64,000 bases of DNA from Chryseobacterium ginsenosidimutans (GTDB lineage Bacteria > Bacteroidota > Bacteroidia > Flavobacteriales > Weeksellaceae). The notes beneath the pieces were generated by a model. That model saw nothing but the letters and a program-made list of their open reading frames with translations. It ran no database searches and was not told the DNA's origin. Below are positions 42,499 through 51,702 of the stretch, piece after piece. A program made the position numbers and the translations under genes. Numbering within the stretch: the first letter of the stretch is position 1; the number at the start of each line of letters is the position of its first letter. The stretch covers positions 434,001 to 498,000 of the forward strand of contig NZ_JANUCO010000001.1 of the NCBI RefSeq assembly GCF_024807225.1, written 5' to 3'.

Positions 42499-42755
42499 TA
42501 CTTCAATTTTTGTAATGGCGAAATTAACGAGTCTTGATTCTTGAAAGTTTATATATTATGTTAAGTGTTTTTTAAGATTGTGTGAATGAAGAAAATTATA
42601 GTTTCATAACTCATTGATAATTAATGATATTTTATTTTCTCATTTTGGGATATTTATGTTTTATTGACTTTAAGATAATATTATGTTAAAGTGATTTCGT
42701 GGTATATCCTTTTACTTTGTATGCCGAAAAATGAAACGAAAGGTGAGAAAAAATA

Positions 42756-42786
42756 CCGCCGTTGCGGGAACAACAGCGGATTTTTA
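42756..42786 (+). promoter_or_regulatory. Hairpin plus T-run in the susC leader (possible attenuator)
   Basis: The arms CCGCCGTTG (42756-42764) and CAACAGCGG (42771-42779) pair with one mismatch, followed by ATTTTTATT. The hairpin is 39 bases before the ATG at 42825. Its place inside the leader suggests attenuation, though it could be the terminator of an upstream transcript. Confidence 0.45.
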
Positions 42787-42824
42787 TTAAGCAGGCAACG
42801 TTTATAATTACTTTACTTAATGAT

Positions 42825-45800
42825 ATGTACCACAAAATTAATTTTTTTAAGTTTAAAAAACTAATTCCGATCGCATTGATTTTTTTGGTCGCAAACCAAG
42901 CTCATGCAGAAGGATTTACAAAAACGCATTCTGTTTTTTCGCAGGTGAATGAAACGATCACCGGAAATGTAACAGATCAGGAGGGTTCTACAGTTGAAGG
43001 GGCGAAAGTCACTGTTGTGGAAACCGGCGCTACAACCACTACCGATGCTTCAGGAAATTTCAGTATTTCAGCAAATATCGGGCAGACATTATCCATTTCT
43101 TACGAAGGATATGGAGTACAGATGGTGAAAATTTCAAGTACTTCGGTTTCTATTAATTTAAAATCTAAAAAAGAAGCAACTTCTATTGAAGAGGTAACTT
43201 TGGTGGGTTATGGATCTCAGAAAAAATCAGATTTAACGGGAGCTGTAAGCCAATTGAAAGCAGAGAATTTCAAGGAAGGAATGAATATTTCCGTTGATAA
43301 TTTGATGCAGGGAAAAATCGCAGGTGTTCGTATCGTTCAGTCGAGCGGTGAACCGGGAGCGGGAGTGAATGTTTCGATTAGAGGTATTGGTTCTATCAGA
43401 AGCGGAAGTACCCCTTTATTCGTTGTAGACGGTGTCCCTTTGAGTAATGATGCAGTAAGCGCACAAAGCCCGAATGTTGGTCTTGGAAACACATCGGCAA
43501 AAAATCCGTTAAACTTTTTAAATACAAGTGACATTGAGTCCATCACTGTTTTGAAAGACGCTTCTGCGGCTGCGATTTATGGAGCGAGAGGTTCAAACGG
43601 TGTTGTCTTGGTAACGACAAAAAGAGGTAAAAAAGGCGAGCCGATGTTTACGTATGATACGTATTTAGGTTTTTCTTCTGTGATTAAAAAATTAGATTTA
43701 TTGACTGCCAATGAATACAGATCAGCGGGAATAGATAAAGCGTATGATCACGGCGGAAATACAGACTGGCAAGACGAAATCTACAGAAATGCAGTGTCAT
43801 CCAATCATTCGGTTTCATTCTCAAAAGCTACGGAAACAGGGAATTATTTTGCATCAATTTCTCACATGGATCAGGATGGTATCGTGTTGAACAGTAGTTT
43901 TAAAAGAACAACAGCTCGTTTGAATGCAGAAGAATCTTTTTTCGATAACAAAAGATTAAAAGTTAAAGTAAATCTTACGGCGAGTGACATTAAAGAAACA
44001 GGAATTCCGAATGGCGGAAATGCAGGATCGGACGGACAGTTGATTATCCACGCTTTGATGGCGAATCCTACCCGTTCTGTATATGATGAAAACGGAAACT
44101 ATACCAACTTCAATATGAACGCTCATTACAATCCTTTGTATTTATTGAGTGTTTATACTGATAAAACCAATACATTCAGAGTGTTGGGGAATACAGAAGC
44201 GACGTTGAGGATTTTACCGGGATTAAATTATAAATTCAATTTGGGGATCGATAAAACAATGTCGGAAAGAAATACGACCATGTATCCGAATGTTACCGAC
44301 AGAACGCCAAAAGGAATGTATGTTCAGGCAAATCTGGATTCTTATAATGTGCTTTTGGAACATTATTTAACGTATGATTTTAGCTTAAACAAGCATAATT
44401 TTAGTGCGTTGGGAGGTTTCTCTTATCAGAAATTCAAATCTACAGGAACTTATTTTGGACTAACAGATATTGCCGCTCAAGGAGCGGGAATTGCTCCGGA
44501 AATTAACCCTGGGTATTCAGGAAAAGCATTTGTTCCGGCAGCAGGTTATGCTCAGGAAAACGAATTGCAGTCGTATTTCGGAAGAGTAAATTACAATTTT
44601 GATAAAAAATATTTATTAACGGCTTCATTAAGAGCAGACGGTTCTACACGTTTCGGTAAGAACAATAAATACGGGTATTTCCCTTCTGTTGCCGTAGGTT
44701 GGACGATCTCTAATGAAAATTTCCTGAAAGGCTCTTCAATCATTAATGAATTAAAATTAAGAGGAAGTTGGGGACAAACCGGAAACCAGGAAGTTCCGAA
44801 CAAAATTACACAGGCGAGCTCTTCATTGACGCAGGCTGCAGGATATTATTTATATGATAATTTAAACCTTATCAACGGAGTTTCGATCAACAGAACGGTA
44901 AATCCTGATCTGAAATGGGAAGTTGTAGAGCAAACCAATATTGGTGCAGATTTTAGTTTATTCAGAAATAAATTGTACGGATCATTAGAATATTACCACA
45001 AAACAACGAAAGATCCTATCTTGAATATTCCTTCAAGCCCTTTAAGTCCTACAAGTACAGTCTGGAGAAATGTGGATGCACAGATCGTGAATAAAGGTTT
45101 TGAATTCTCTTTAGGTTCAGAAATTATTAAAAACGAAAATTTCACTTGGAATCTTGATGTGAATGGAGCAACGGTAAACAATGTTGTTAAAGATCTTCCT
45201 GTTTCTGCAGTTTATTCAGGAGAAGTTTCAGGACCCGGACTTTCAGGAGTTACCGCGAATATCTACAAAAACGGTTACGAAGCCGGATCTTTCTATATGT
45301 ACAATTATTTGGGAGTTGATGCCAACGGAAAATACATCTATGAAGATATAAATAGTGACGGAAGAATCGATCAGAATGACAGAAAAATTTTCGAAGGTGC
45401 TATTCCTAATTTCACTTTCGGAGTTAATTCTTACATGAAGTACAAGCAGTTTGATTTCTCATTCTCTTTCATCGGACAAACGGGAGGTTATTTGGTTAAT
45501 AATACAGCATTAGATTTAAATATCAATAACTTGGCTTCAGACAGAAACGTGTTGAAAAACTTCTACGATTCAGGAGCAAGTTTTACCAACCAGCCTCAAT
45601 TATCTTCTTTATATCTTGAAAAATCAGACTTTCTTCGTCTGAATAACGTAAGATTAGGATATACTTTCGATATGAAACAATTAAAATTCCTGAGAAGTAT
45701 CAATTTGTATGTAAGTGCACAGAATTTATTTACAATTACAAGTTATACAGGGTATGATCCGCTTGTTGATACCAACAAACAAGTTGGAGGTAACCAGTCT

Positions 45801-45869
45801 TTGGGAATTGATTACACGACGTATCCGTCTGCGAAAACTTTCATTTTGGGAGCAACTGTTAAATTTTAA
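42825..45869 (+). CDS. SusC/RagA family TonB-linked outer membrane protein
   Basis: This 1014-residue TonB-dependent transporter has a signal peptide (LIPIALIFLVANQAHA), a carboxypeptidase-like regulatory domain (TITGNVTDQEGSTVEGAKVTV), the SusC plug start (EEVTLVGYGSQKKSDLTGAVSQL), VDGVPLS, VLKDASAAAIYGARGSNGVVLVTTKRG (the SusC signature) and a long beta-barrel ending in a Phe (ATVKF). The ATG at 42825 is chosen since it starts the signal peptide. SusC imports glycans or other large ligands with its SusD partner. Here the pair has no glycoside hydrolase beside it, so the ligand is unknown. Confidence 0.94.
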   Translation: MYHKINFFKFKKLIPIALIFLVANQAHAEGFTKTHSVFSQVNETITGNVTDQEGSTVEGAKVTVVETGATTTTDASGNFSISANIGQTLSISYEGYGVQMVKISSTSVSINLKSKKEATSIEEVTLVGYGSQKKSDLTGAVSQLKAENFKEGMNISVDNLMQGKIAGVRIVQSSGEPGAGVNVSIRGIGSIRSGSTPLFVVDGVPLSNDAVSAQSPNVGLGNTSAKNPLNFLNTSDIESITVLKDASAAAIYGARGSNGVVLVTTKRGKKGEPMFTYDTYLGFSSVIKKLDLLTANEYRSAGIDKAYDHGGNTDWQDEIYRNAVSSNHSVSFSKATETGNYFASISHMDQDGIVLNSSFKRTTARLNAEESFFDNKRLKVKVNLTASDIKETGIPNGGNAGSDGQLIIHALMANPTRSVYDENGNYTNFNMNAHYNPLYLLSVYTDKTNTFRVLGNTEATLRILPGLNYKFNLGIDKTMSERNTTMYPNVTDRTPKGMYVQANLDSYNVLLEHYLTYDFSLNKHNFSALGGFSYQKFKSTGTYFGLTDIAAQGAGIAPEINPGYSGKAFVPAAGYAQENELQSYFGRVNYNFDKKYLLTASLRADGSTRFGKNNKYGYFPSVAVGWTISNENFLKGSSIINELKLRGSWGQTGNQEVPNKITQASSSLTQAAGYYLYDNLNLINGVSINRTVNPDLKWEVVEQTNIGADFSLFRNKLYGSLEYYHKTTKDPILNIPSSPLSPTSTVWRNVDAQIVNKGFEFSLGSEIIKNENFTWNLDVNGATVNNVVKDLPVSAVYSGEVSGPGLSGVTANIYKNGYEAGSFYMYNYLGVDANGKYIYEDINSDGRIDQNDRKIFEGAIPNFTFGVNSYMKYKQFDFSFSFIGQTGGYLVNNTALDLNINNLASDRNVLKNFYDSGASFTNQPQLSSLYLEKSDFLRLNNVRLGYTFDMKQLKFLRSINLYVSAQNLFTITSYTGYDPLVDTNKQVGGNQSLGIDYTTYPSAKTFILGATVKF

Positions 45870-45887
45870 TTTAAGTTAAAAGAAATC

Positions 45888-47654
45888 ATGAAATCTAAAT
45901 TTTTTAATATTAATAAAATCGTTTTATCCATTGCCGTATTGTCTTTAGTAGGATGTACAAATCTGGATGAAAAAGTGATCGATGAGGTTTTAGGTTCTGA
46001 AATTGCAGATCCTGAAGCGGCTTTGGCTGCAGCTTACAGCCAGCTTGGTGAAGGAACGTATGTAGACCATGGAAGTGTTTTTGCTCTACAGGAATATTCT
46101 ACCGACGAAGCAATCTTGCCAACAAGAGGAAGCGACTGGGGAGATGGTGGAAAATGGAGAGCGATGCACGAATTTTCTTGGGATGCCAACAGTGATGTTG
46201 TAAAAACAACTTGGAATCAACTGAATTTCGGGATTACAAAATCTTTAACGGCAATATCAAGCGCCAACAAAAGTACCGGAACCAATAAAGCATTATTTTT
46301 AGCAGAAGCGAAAGGATTATTGGCTTATTATACCTATACAACAATCGATTTGTTTGGACAGGCGCCATACAGAGATCCGAACAATATCAATGCTCCGATC
46401 GAAATCAGAAAAGCGGAAACGACAATTGATGCTTTAATTACTGAAGTGGAAGGACTTATTCCAAATCTTGCTGAAATTAAAACTCAGAATACCCATGCGG
46501 GAAGATTCACAAAGCAGGCTGCTTATGCGCTGTTGGCAGATATGTATCTGAACAGGGCGGTTTTGAAGAATAGAACAGCGAGTAATTTTAATTTTCTGGA
46601 ACAAGCTGTAAATGGAGGAGGAACGGATATGGATAAAGTGATTATGTATTCTGATTTGTTGATTAATAATGCAAACTTCAGTTTAGAATCAAATTATTTC
46701 CACAATTTTGATATCAATAATGATACGAGTAAGGAAATGATCTTTACAATCGTTCAGAAGAAGATTTCTGGCTCAGACAAAGGTTCGGATAATGACTTGG
46801 CATATATGTCAATGGAAAGAATCCAGAAACCTTCTCCTGACAACAGAGGAACAAACGCAAATTGTATCACTCCGGAATTCTATTATTCTTGGGATGGAAA
46901 TCATAATGACCCTCGTTTTCAGAGAACGTATCAATATGCTGATGGAACATGGTTCAGAAATGACGGAACAGACGTAAGCGTACCATCGACAAGTAAAGTC
47001 GAAGGAACGGGAAAACCATGGTTTCATTTTAACAGAGGATTGCAGGTTGGTCAGCAATATGGTCCAAAAATTCTTTCGAACGGAGACTTTGATATGACTT
47101 CAGACGGGAGAATTAAGGTGTATAAATTATTTACAGAAAAAAATACGACACTTGCAGCGGATTTTACGCCTGAATTAAATTTTGATAACCCTTCAGAAGC
47201 CGTATTTACTCAAGCTCAAATCAACAGAGGAGTAAGAAACTTCAAATTCGAGTTCGACCCAAGTTTAGGAAACAACGGAACAAGCGGAATGGATGTTCCA
47301 TTGTACAGATTAGGAACAATCTACATAATGAGAGCGGAAGCGTATTTCAGAAGCGGAAACGTGTCTGGAGCTTTGGCTGATATTAATAAATTGAGAACGA
47401 GCAGAACGAACGATGCTTTAAAAGGAAATACTCCTGGTGCTACGCTTACTTCTTTGGACGCAAATACATTATTGAGAGAGTCAGGATTTGAATTGTATTG
47501 GGAAATGTACAGAAGAAAAGCGATGATAAGATTCGGTAAGTTTGATCTTCCGGGAACTGCAAAACCAGCTTCTCAACCTTACAGACGAATTTTCCCGATT
47601 CCTCAGGCAACGCTTGATGCATCAAAAGATTTTACACAAAATCCGGGATACTAA
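45888..47654 (+). CDS. RagB/SusD family nutrient-binding lipoprotein
   Basis: This 588-residue lipoprotein (IVLSIAVLSLVGCTNLDE, lipobox LVGC) has the SusD layout with TPR-like helices (AEAKGLLAYYTYTTIDLFGQAP) and the C-terminal block YRLGTIYIMRAEAYFRSGN...LADINKLRTSRTN. ESGFELYWEMYRRKAMIRFGKF and PYRRIFPIPQATLDASKDFTQNPGY are the standard SusD ending. It caps SusC at the cell surface. It lies 18 bases after susC and ends with a strong terminator. Confidence 0.94.
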   Translation: MKSKFFNINKIVLSIAVLSLVGCTNLDEKVIDEVLGSEIADPEAALAAAYSQLGEGTYVDHGSVFALQEYSTDEAILPTRGSDWGDGGKWRAMHEFSWDANSDVVKTTWNQLNFGITKSLTAISSANKSTGTNKALFLAEAKGLLAYYTYTTIDLFGQAPYRDPNNINAPIEIRKAETTIDALITEVEGLIPNLAEIKTQNTHAGRFTKQAAYALLADMYLNRAVLKNRTASNFNFLEQAVNGGGTDMDKVIMYSDLLINNANFSLESNYFHNFDINNDTSKEMIFTIVQKKISGSDKGSDNDLAYMSMERIQKPSPDNRGTNANCITPEFYYSWDGNHNDPRFQRTYQYADGTWFRNDGTDVSVPSTSKVEGTGKPWFHFNRGLQVGQQYGPKILSNGDFDMTSDGRIKVYKLFTEKNTTLAADFTPELNFDNPSEAVFTQAQINRGVRNFKFEFDPSLGNNGTSGMDVPLYRLGTIYIMRAEAYFRSGNVSGALADINKLRTSRTNDALKGNTPGATLTSLDANTLLRESGFELYWEMYRRKAMIRFGKFDLPGTAKPASQPYRRIFPIPQATLDASKDFTQNPGY

Positions 47655-47691
47655 TTTTTTCTTCATTTAAAACGATTATTTTTTATAAACA

Positions 47692-47721
47692 AAAAGCGAA
47701 GAGGTTTTTATCTTCGCTTTT
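47692..47721. terminator. Bidirectional terminator after susD
   Basis: The perfect 11-bp arms AAAAGCGAAGA and TCTTCGCTTTT have an 8-base T-rich loop. Confidence 0.88.
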
Positions 47722-47758
47722 GTTATTTTATGATTTATATTATTCTATCTCCATCCAG

Positions 47759-47790
47759 TTTGTCATTCCGCAGGAATCTAAGCTCATTTT
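47759..47790. repeat. TTGTCATTCCG-type dispersed repeat (short copy)
   Basis: TGTCATTCCGCAGGAATCTA resembles the outer arms of the larger inverted repeats at 48653-48720 and 53052-53130. It is probably a fragment of that family. It lies between susD and msrA. Confidence 0.4.
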
Positions 47791-47861
47791 ATAGAGATCG
47801 AATTATAAAAATTTATAAATCAAACCGGGTTTTAGTCAAAACTTAAAGAAGATTTAAAATC

Positions 47862-48416
47862 TTATTCCTCATTCAACATTCCCAATTCACCGAAATGTTT
47901 TTTAAACTTCTGAATTTTCGGACCAACAACAGCGCTGCAATAAGGCTGTGTCGGGTTTTCATTGTAATATCCTTGATGGTACTGTTCTGCAGCCCAGAAT
48001 TTCTCGAATTTCGTTACTTCTGTGACATATGTTCCTGCCCATCTTCCTGATTCCTGAGATGCTTTGATCGCCTCTTCAGCTTTGGCCTTTTCAGCATCGT
48101 CTTTATAGTAAATCACAGAACGGTATTGCGTTCCGATATCATTTCCCTGTCTGTTTAATTGGGTTGGATCGTGAAGGAAAAAGAAAACATCCATCAATTG
48201 CTCATAAGAAATAATTGCCGGATCATAAGTGATCTGTACCACTTCTGCATGACCGGTTTCTCCGCCACAAACCTCTTCGTAAGTCGGATTATCTTTATGA
48301 CCACCGGAATATCCTGAAATGGCAGATTTTACACCTTTTAGCATGTTGAAACAGCTTTCCACACACCAGAAACATCCGCCTCCGAAAGTGATCTGTTCTA
48401 AATTATTGTTATCCAT
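47862..48416 (-). CDS. msrA: Peptide-methionine (S)-S-oxide reductase MsrA
   Basis: This 184-residue enzyme reduces methionine-S-sulfoxide. It has ITFGGGCFWCVESCF (catalytic Cys in GCFWC, about residue 16), SGYSGGHKDNPTYEEVCGGETGHAEVV, FFFLHDPTQLNRQGNDIGTQYRSVI and EQYHQGYYNENP, all typical of MsrA. No MsrB domain is fused. The protein has no signal peptide, so it is cytoplasmic. It is a stand-alone gene. Confidence 0.95.
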   Translation of the reverse strand: MDNNNLEQITFGGGCFWCVESCFNMLKGVKSAISGYSGGHKDNPTYEEVCGGETGHAEVVQITYDPAIISYEQLMDVFFFLHDPTQLNRQGNDIGTQYRSVIYYKDDAEKAKAEEAIKASQESGRWAGTYVTEVTKFEKFWAAEQYHQGYYNENPTQPYCSAVVGPKIQKFKKHFGELGMLNEE

Positions 48417-48652
48417 TTTAAGTTGATTATTGTATTTAAATAGTTTCTCTTTTAAAAATTAATTTAACGCAGAAAAAACTAATCAAAAATAGGAAAAACT
48501 TTTTCAATTTATGCTTTATCAAACCTCCTAAACGCAAATTACAATAATAGATGAGACAAATTATTTTAAACACGAATTGTACAAATATTTTACACGAATA
48601 AACACGAACCATGTAGGCGAAATTCAATTTAAAATTAAAATCAACAGTGTTT

Positions 48653-48720
48653 TTGTCATTCAGGAGGAATCTGAATTTTATTATTAAAATCCTTCGACTG
48701 CTTTGCGCTCAGGATGACAA
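48653..48720. repeat. TTGTCATTC...GGATGACAA inverted repeat
   Basis: Outer arms TTGTCAT and ATGACAA, and inner AATTTTA/TAAAAT arms, give a hairpin element of 68 bp, with TCCTTCGACTGC inside. It is a Bacteroidota-type dispersed element. The gap 48417-48811 otherwise holds only AT-rich sequence. Confidence 0.5.
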
Positions 48721-48811
48721 CTTAGAAAATAAAAAGGTTGATAAATCTGCGTAATCTGCAAAATCAGCGAGATAATTTTTTAACGCAAAGATTTTATTTT
48801 AATACAATGAA

Positions 48812-49176
48812 TATTTTAGAGAGCAAAGATGAATCAACAAGTTGATTTGAAGAAGCGAATGTTCAAGCTTCGCGTAGCAAATTTATTTGCCTTTGTAAGC
48901 CTTACAATCAGAAGTTAAAAGATTTAAATCTTTGCGTTTAAAATAAAACACAAAAGCCACAAATATGTTCACTAATAAACGCAAATATAAAGCGCAAACA
49001 TCTGTGAAAATTCGTGAAATCCGTGGGACAAAATTTTAGGGAGCAAAGATGAATCAACAAGTTGATTTGAAAAAGCGGATGTTCAAGTTTTGCGCAGCAA
49101 ATTTATTTGCCTTTGTAAGCCTTAAAATCAGAAGTTAAAAGATTTAAATCTTTGCGTTTAAAATAAAACACAAAAG
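48812..49176. repeat. 220-bp tandem repeat, second unit interrupted by IS110
   Basis: Unit 1 is 48812-49031. Unit 2 begins at 49032, runs to 49176, and continues after the IS at 50502-50585. The first 145 bases of the two units (GAGCAAAGATGAATCAAC... TTTAAAATAAAACACAAAA) are nearly identical. Each unit also holds a 29-codon ORF (MNQQVDLKKRMFK...), at 48829 and 49049. The end of each unit is the CACAAATA...CTGTGAAAAT-type dispersed repeat. It gives an internal reference for the IS ends. Confidence 0.75.
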
Positions 49177-49239
49177 GTACTGTGTTCATTTCCAAATATT
49201 TTCAGATATTTGTATAAACTATTTAAGGAGAATATTTAT

Positions 49240-50275
49240 TCATCCTGTGTAGGCAGGCGCAACCCTGTCTATTTTTTTATTTTCTATATAATTAGGATCA
49301 AATTCCATATTGCTTTTCCAAAGTTTATAAATTAAAATGAGCAACTTTCTTGCGACTGCTATTACTGCTATTTTTTTCACAGGTTTTCTGTCTTTTAGAT
49401 TGTTATAAAACTCTTTCATTAACGGATTGAATCTGGTTGCACATAAAGCGGGCATATATAAAGAATGGCGGATAAAACTGTTTCCCTTTTTAGATATTCT
49501 TGTCTTCCCTTCCTTATTCCCAGACTGATTGTGCTGAATATCTAAACCTGCATAACTTGCCAGTTGTCTTCCATTTGTTATTAACGCAAAGGCATTGGTT
49601 TCTGCAATAATACATATTGTTGTAATAAAACTTACTCCCGGAATACTGCATATTTTTTTAACTTTATCAGAAAACTCTGTATCAGACATTACTAAAAGCC
49701 TAAGTTTCCGACTCGATCTCCGATACCTGTACTTCTAATAAGGAAACCTGTGTTTTTAACCTTTTTTGAGTGGAGACAGGGCAGTCATGACTGTGATGTT
49801 TTGCATGAAGCTGATTCTTAGCCTGATTGATTTTAGCTTTTACTTCACGGTATTCACGGCTTAAAAATTTTAAATCACGCATAATTTTAGTAGGCATATT
49901 CCAGGTTCTTAATTTCCTTTCCAATCCTAACCTGCATAAAACCTCTGAATCCTTTTGATCTGTCTTGGTTTTCACATTAAGACTGCGGGAATAATGCTTC
50001 ACCATATTGGGTAATAGCACAGATAATTTACAATGATGCTCATTTAAAAAATAAGCCAAATGCTCATAATAAACGCCCGTGGCTTCCATTACATAAAATA
50101 CTTCTCTTGAGGCATTCTGTTCATCCGACCACTGCAATAATTCTTTATATCCACAATAGTCATTTTTAAATCTTTTACTCTTCCCAAATTTTTGATTTTG
50201 AAAGCTGTCTGAAGTTCCAAAACAACAGTCTAGATAATCTTTTGAAATATCAATACCGATACATTGCTTTTCCAT
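49240..50275 (-). CDS. IS110 family transposase (DEDD recombinase), frameshifted in this sequence
   Basis: The N-terminal RuvC-like DEDD domain is at residues 1-150: CIGIDISKDYLDCCF (first Asp), FYVMEATGVYYEHLAYFL (Glu), VKTKTDQKDSEVLCRLG (Asp pair). The C-terminal transposase_20 domain has ICSIPGVSFITTICIIAE, LASYAGLDIQHNQSG and KKGNSFIRHSLYMPAL (with the likely catalytic Ser). The frame is broken at GTTTC 49704-49708. Deleting one base gives SEIESELRLLVMSDTEF and an intact 344-residue protein. The same kind of break is found in seven other genes. Confidence 0.85.
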
Positions 50276-50501
50276 GATGTTTAATTTTAAGTGAAAAAAC
50301 TGCAGTTTCTTGTAATCTTTTCTCGCATTTATACGGAATGTAAAAACTTCCTAAGTACTGTTCAGATTTTAAAGAAACTTAGAGACAGAGAATCTTTCTT
50401 TTTCCGGTATATTAATAAAAATTACCTCTCACAAAATATTTCTGCTGCCTCTTAGTTTTATTATTTAAAGTAACTTATATTTATAAATACAAACATACGA
50501 G
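50276..50501 (-). ncRNA. Candidate bridge RNA region of the IS110 element
   Basis: IS110-group recombinases use a structured RNA from the non-coding end upstream of the gene to pair target and donor DNA, as shown for IS621. Here 226 bases lie upstream of the transposase and inside the element. Pairing segments include GGAA/TTCC around 50335-50351, CTAAGT/ACTTAG (50351-50382) and AGATT/AATCT (50364-50395). CACAAAA at 50430-50436 equals the target flank at 49169-49175. The exact RNA ends and loops cannot be set by eye. Confidence 0.5.
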
Positions 50502-50585
50502 CCACAAATATATTCACAAATAAACACAAATATAAATAAAGCGCAAACATCTGTGAAAATTTGTGAAATCTGTGGGACAAAGAAT
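50502..50585. repeat. Remainder of repeat unit 2 beyond the IS110 element
   Basis: CCACAAATATATTCACAAAT... CTGTGGGACAAAG matches 48955-49031 except for a 5-base insertion and a few substitutions. Confidence 0.7.
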
Positions 50586-50593
50586 TAACAAAA

Positions 50594-50621
50594 ACAAAAA
50601 AGCACCCTAAAAAAGGATGCT
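50594..50621 (-). terminator. Terminator after the ROK gene
   Basis: On the minus strand, AGCATCCT and AGGGTGCT pair with one G-U and are followed by six T. It lies 26 bases after the stop at 50647. Confidence 0.75.
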
Positions 50622-50646
50622 CAATATCATTTAAGAAAGCTTTCAG

Positions 50647-51615
50647 TTATTTTTCCCAAACCAAAGCACTTGCGCCAAGAATAGCTGCATCCGCTTCGTC
50701 CAGTTCACTGAAAACCAATTTCACTTTATTTCTGAAAATCGGAAGAAGATTTCTTTCCATATGAAGTTTTGCAGGCTTTAAAATAAAATCTCCTGCTTTG
50801 ATAACTCCACCAAATAAAAGAATAGCTTCCGGAGAAGAAAACATGACAAAATTCGCCAATGCTTCCCCTAATTTCTGTCCTGTATATCGGAATACTTCAA
50901 TAGCAATAAGATCGCCTTTTAAAGCACATTCATGAACCGTTTTAGAATTAATTTCCTCTTCAGGAAACTGATTCAGCATAGATTCCGGGAATTCTGCTCT
51001 CATTTTTTTTGCTGTGATCGCGATTCCTGTTGCAGAAGCGTAAGCTTCCAAACTTCCTTCAGAACCTGTGCTCCAGTGTTTTCTTCCGCCCGGTTTTACG
51101 ATCGTGTGTCCCAATTCTCCTGCAAATCCGTCATGTCCGTAGATTAATTTTCCGCTGGATACGATTCCGCTTCCTACACCTGTTCCCAGAGTAATCATGA
51201 TGAAATCTTTCATTCCGCGAGCTGCCCCGAAAAGCATTTCACCAAAAGCTGCTGCATTAGCATCATTGGTCATGGTTGCAGGAAGACCGAATTTTTCAGT
51301 CATCAATTTTCCAAAAGGAATTACGCCTTTCCAAGGTAAGTTCGGAGCCTGTTCGATGGTTCCTGTATAGTAATTGCCATTAGGAGCACCGATCCCGATT
51401 CCGTCGAAGGTCCTCTCTTTGCTGTGTCTTTCTATCAATGGATTGATATTTTCGTACAAAGCATCAATATATTCCTCCACCGTTTCGTAGGCATCTGTAC
51501 GCAGATGTCCTTTTTCAATAACTTCACCTCGGTGGTTTACAACTCCAAATTTCGTATTCGTTCCGCCTATGTCAATACCAAGGGCAACGTTTTTTGATAA
51601 ATCGATTAATGACAT
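50647..51615 (-). CDS. ROK family sugar kinase/transcription factor-type protein
   Basis: This 322-residue protein has ALGIDIGGTNTKFGVV (phosphate 1), GIGAPNGNYYTGTIEQAPNLPW, TNDANAAAFGEMLFGAARG (catalytic Asp in NDA), ITLGTGVGSGIVSSGKLIYGHDGFAGELGHT and LLFGGVIKAG. These fit glucokinase-like ROK proteins. The usual zinc motif CGxxGCxE is replaced by STGSEGSLE, so the Cys ligands are missing and only the His remains. No HTH is present, so it is a kinase rather than a repressor. The substrate is likely glucose or an amino sugar. Confidence 0.88.
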   Translation of the reverse strand: MSLIDLSKNVALGIDIGGTNTKFGVVNHRGEVIEKGHLRTDAYETVEEYIDALYENINPLIERHSKERTFDGIGIGAPNGNYYTGTIEQAPNLPWKGVIPFGKLMTEKFGLPATMTNDANAAAFGEMLFGAARGMKDFIMITLGTGVGSGIVSSGKLIYGHDGFAGELGHTIVKPGGRKHWSTGSEGSLEAYASATGIAITAKKMRAEFPESMLNQFPEEEINSKTVHECALKGDLIAIEVFRYTGQKLGEALANFVMFSSPEAILLFGGVIKAGDFILKPAKLHMERNLLPIFRNKVKLVFSELDEADAAILGASALVWEK

Positions 51616-51702
51616 TTTCTATTCTTATAATTCTAAAAGGTTAAAATTATAAAAAAGATTGTATTCTGAGACGATTAACCAAATATTTATTTGAAAAAAA
51701 TA

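Larger units (their letters stand above)
49177..50501 (-). mobile_element. IS110-family insertion sequence, ends inferred from the interrupted repeat
   Basis: The second 220-bp unit is split after CACAAAAG. Its continuation CCACAAATA is found at 50502. Removing 49177-50501 restores the uninterrupted sequence seen in unit 1 (CACAAAAGCCACAAATA). There is no target duplication except a shared AG (49175-49176 and 50500-50501), which is CT on the element's own strand. The element is 1325 bp, codes for one transposase and has 226 non-coding bases upstream of it. IS110 elements insert without terminal inverted repeats, in line with what is seen. Confidence 0.8.

Noticed and set aside
42762..42824. 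Upstream start for the SusC gene
   Set aside because: This start would put 21 extra residues before the signal peptide and would begin inside the leader hairpin.
48436..48627. 63-residue ORF downstream of dispersed repeats
   Set aside because: It lies in AT-rich repeat sequence and has no signal or conserved features.
48812..50585. CRISPR or att-site duplication
   Set aside because: The two 220-bp units are a plain tandem duplication of dispersed repeats; no integrase is present and no spacer pattern is seen.
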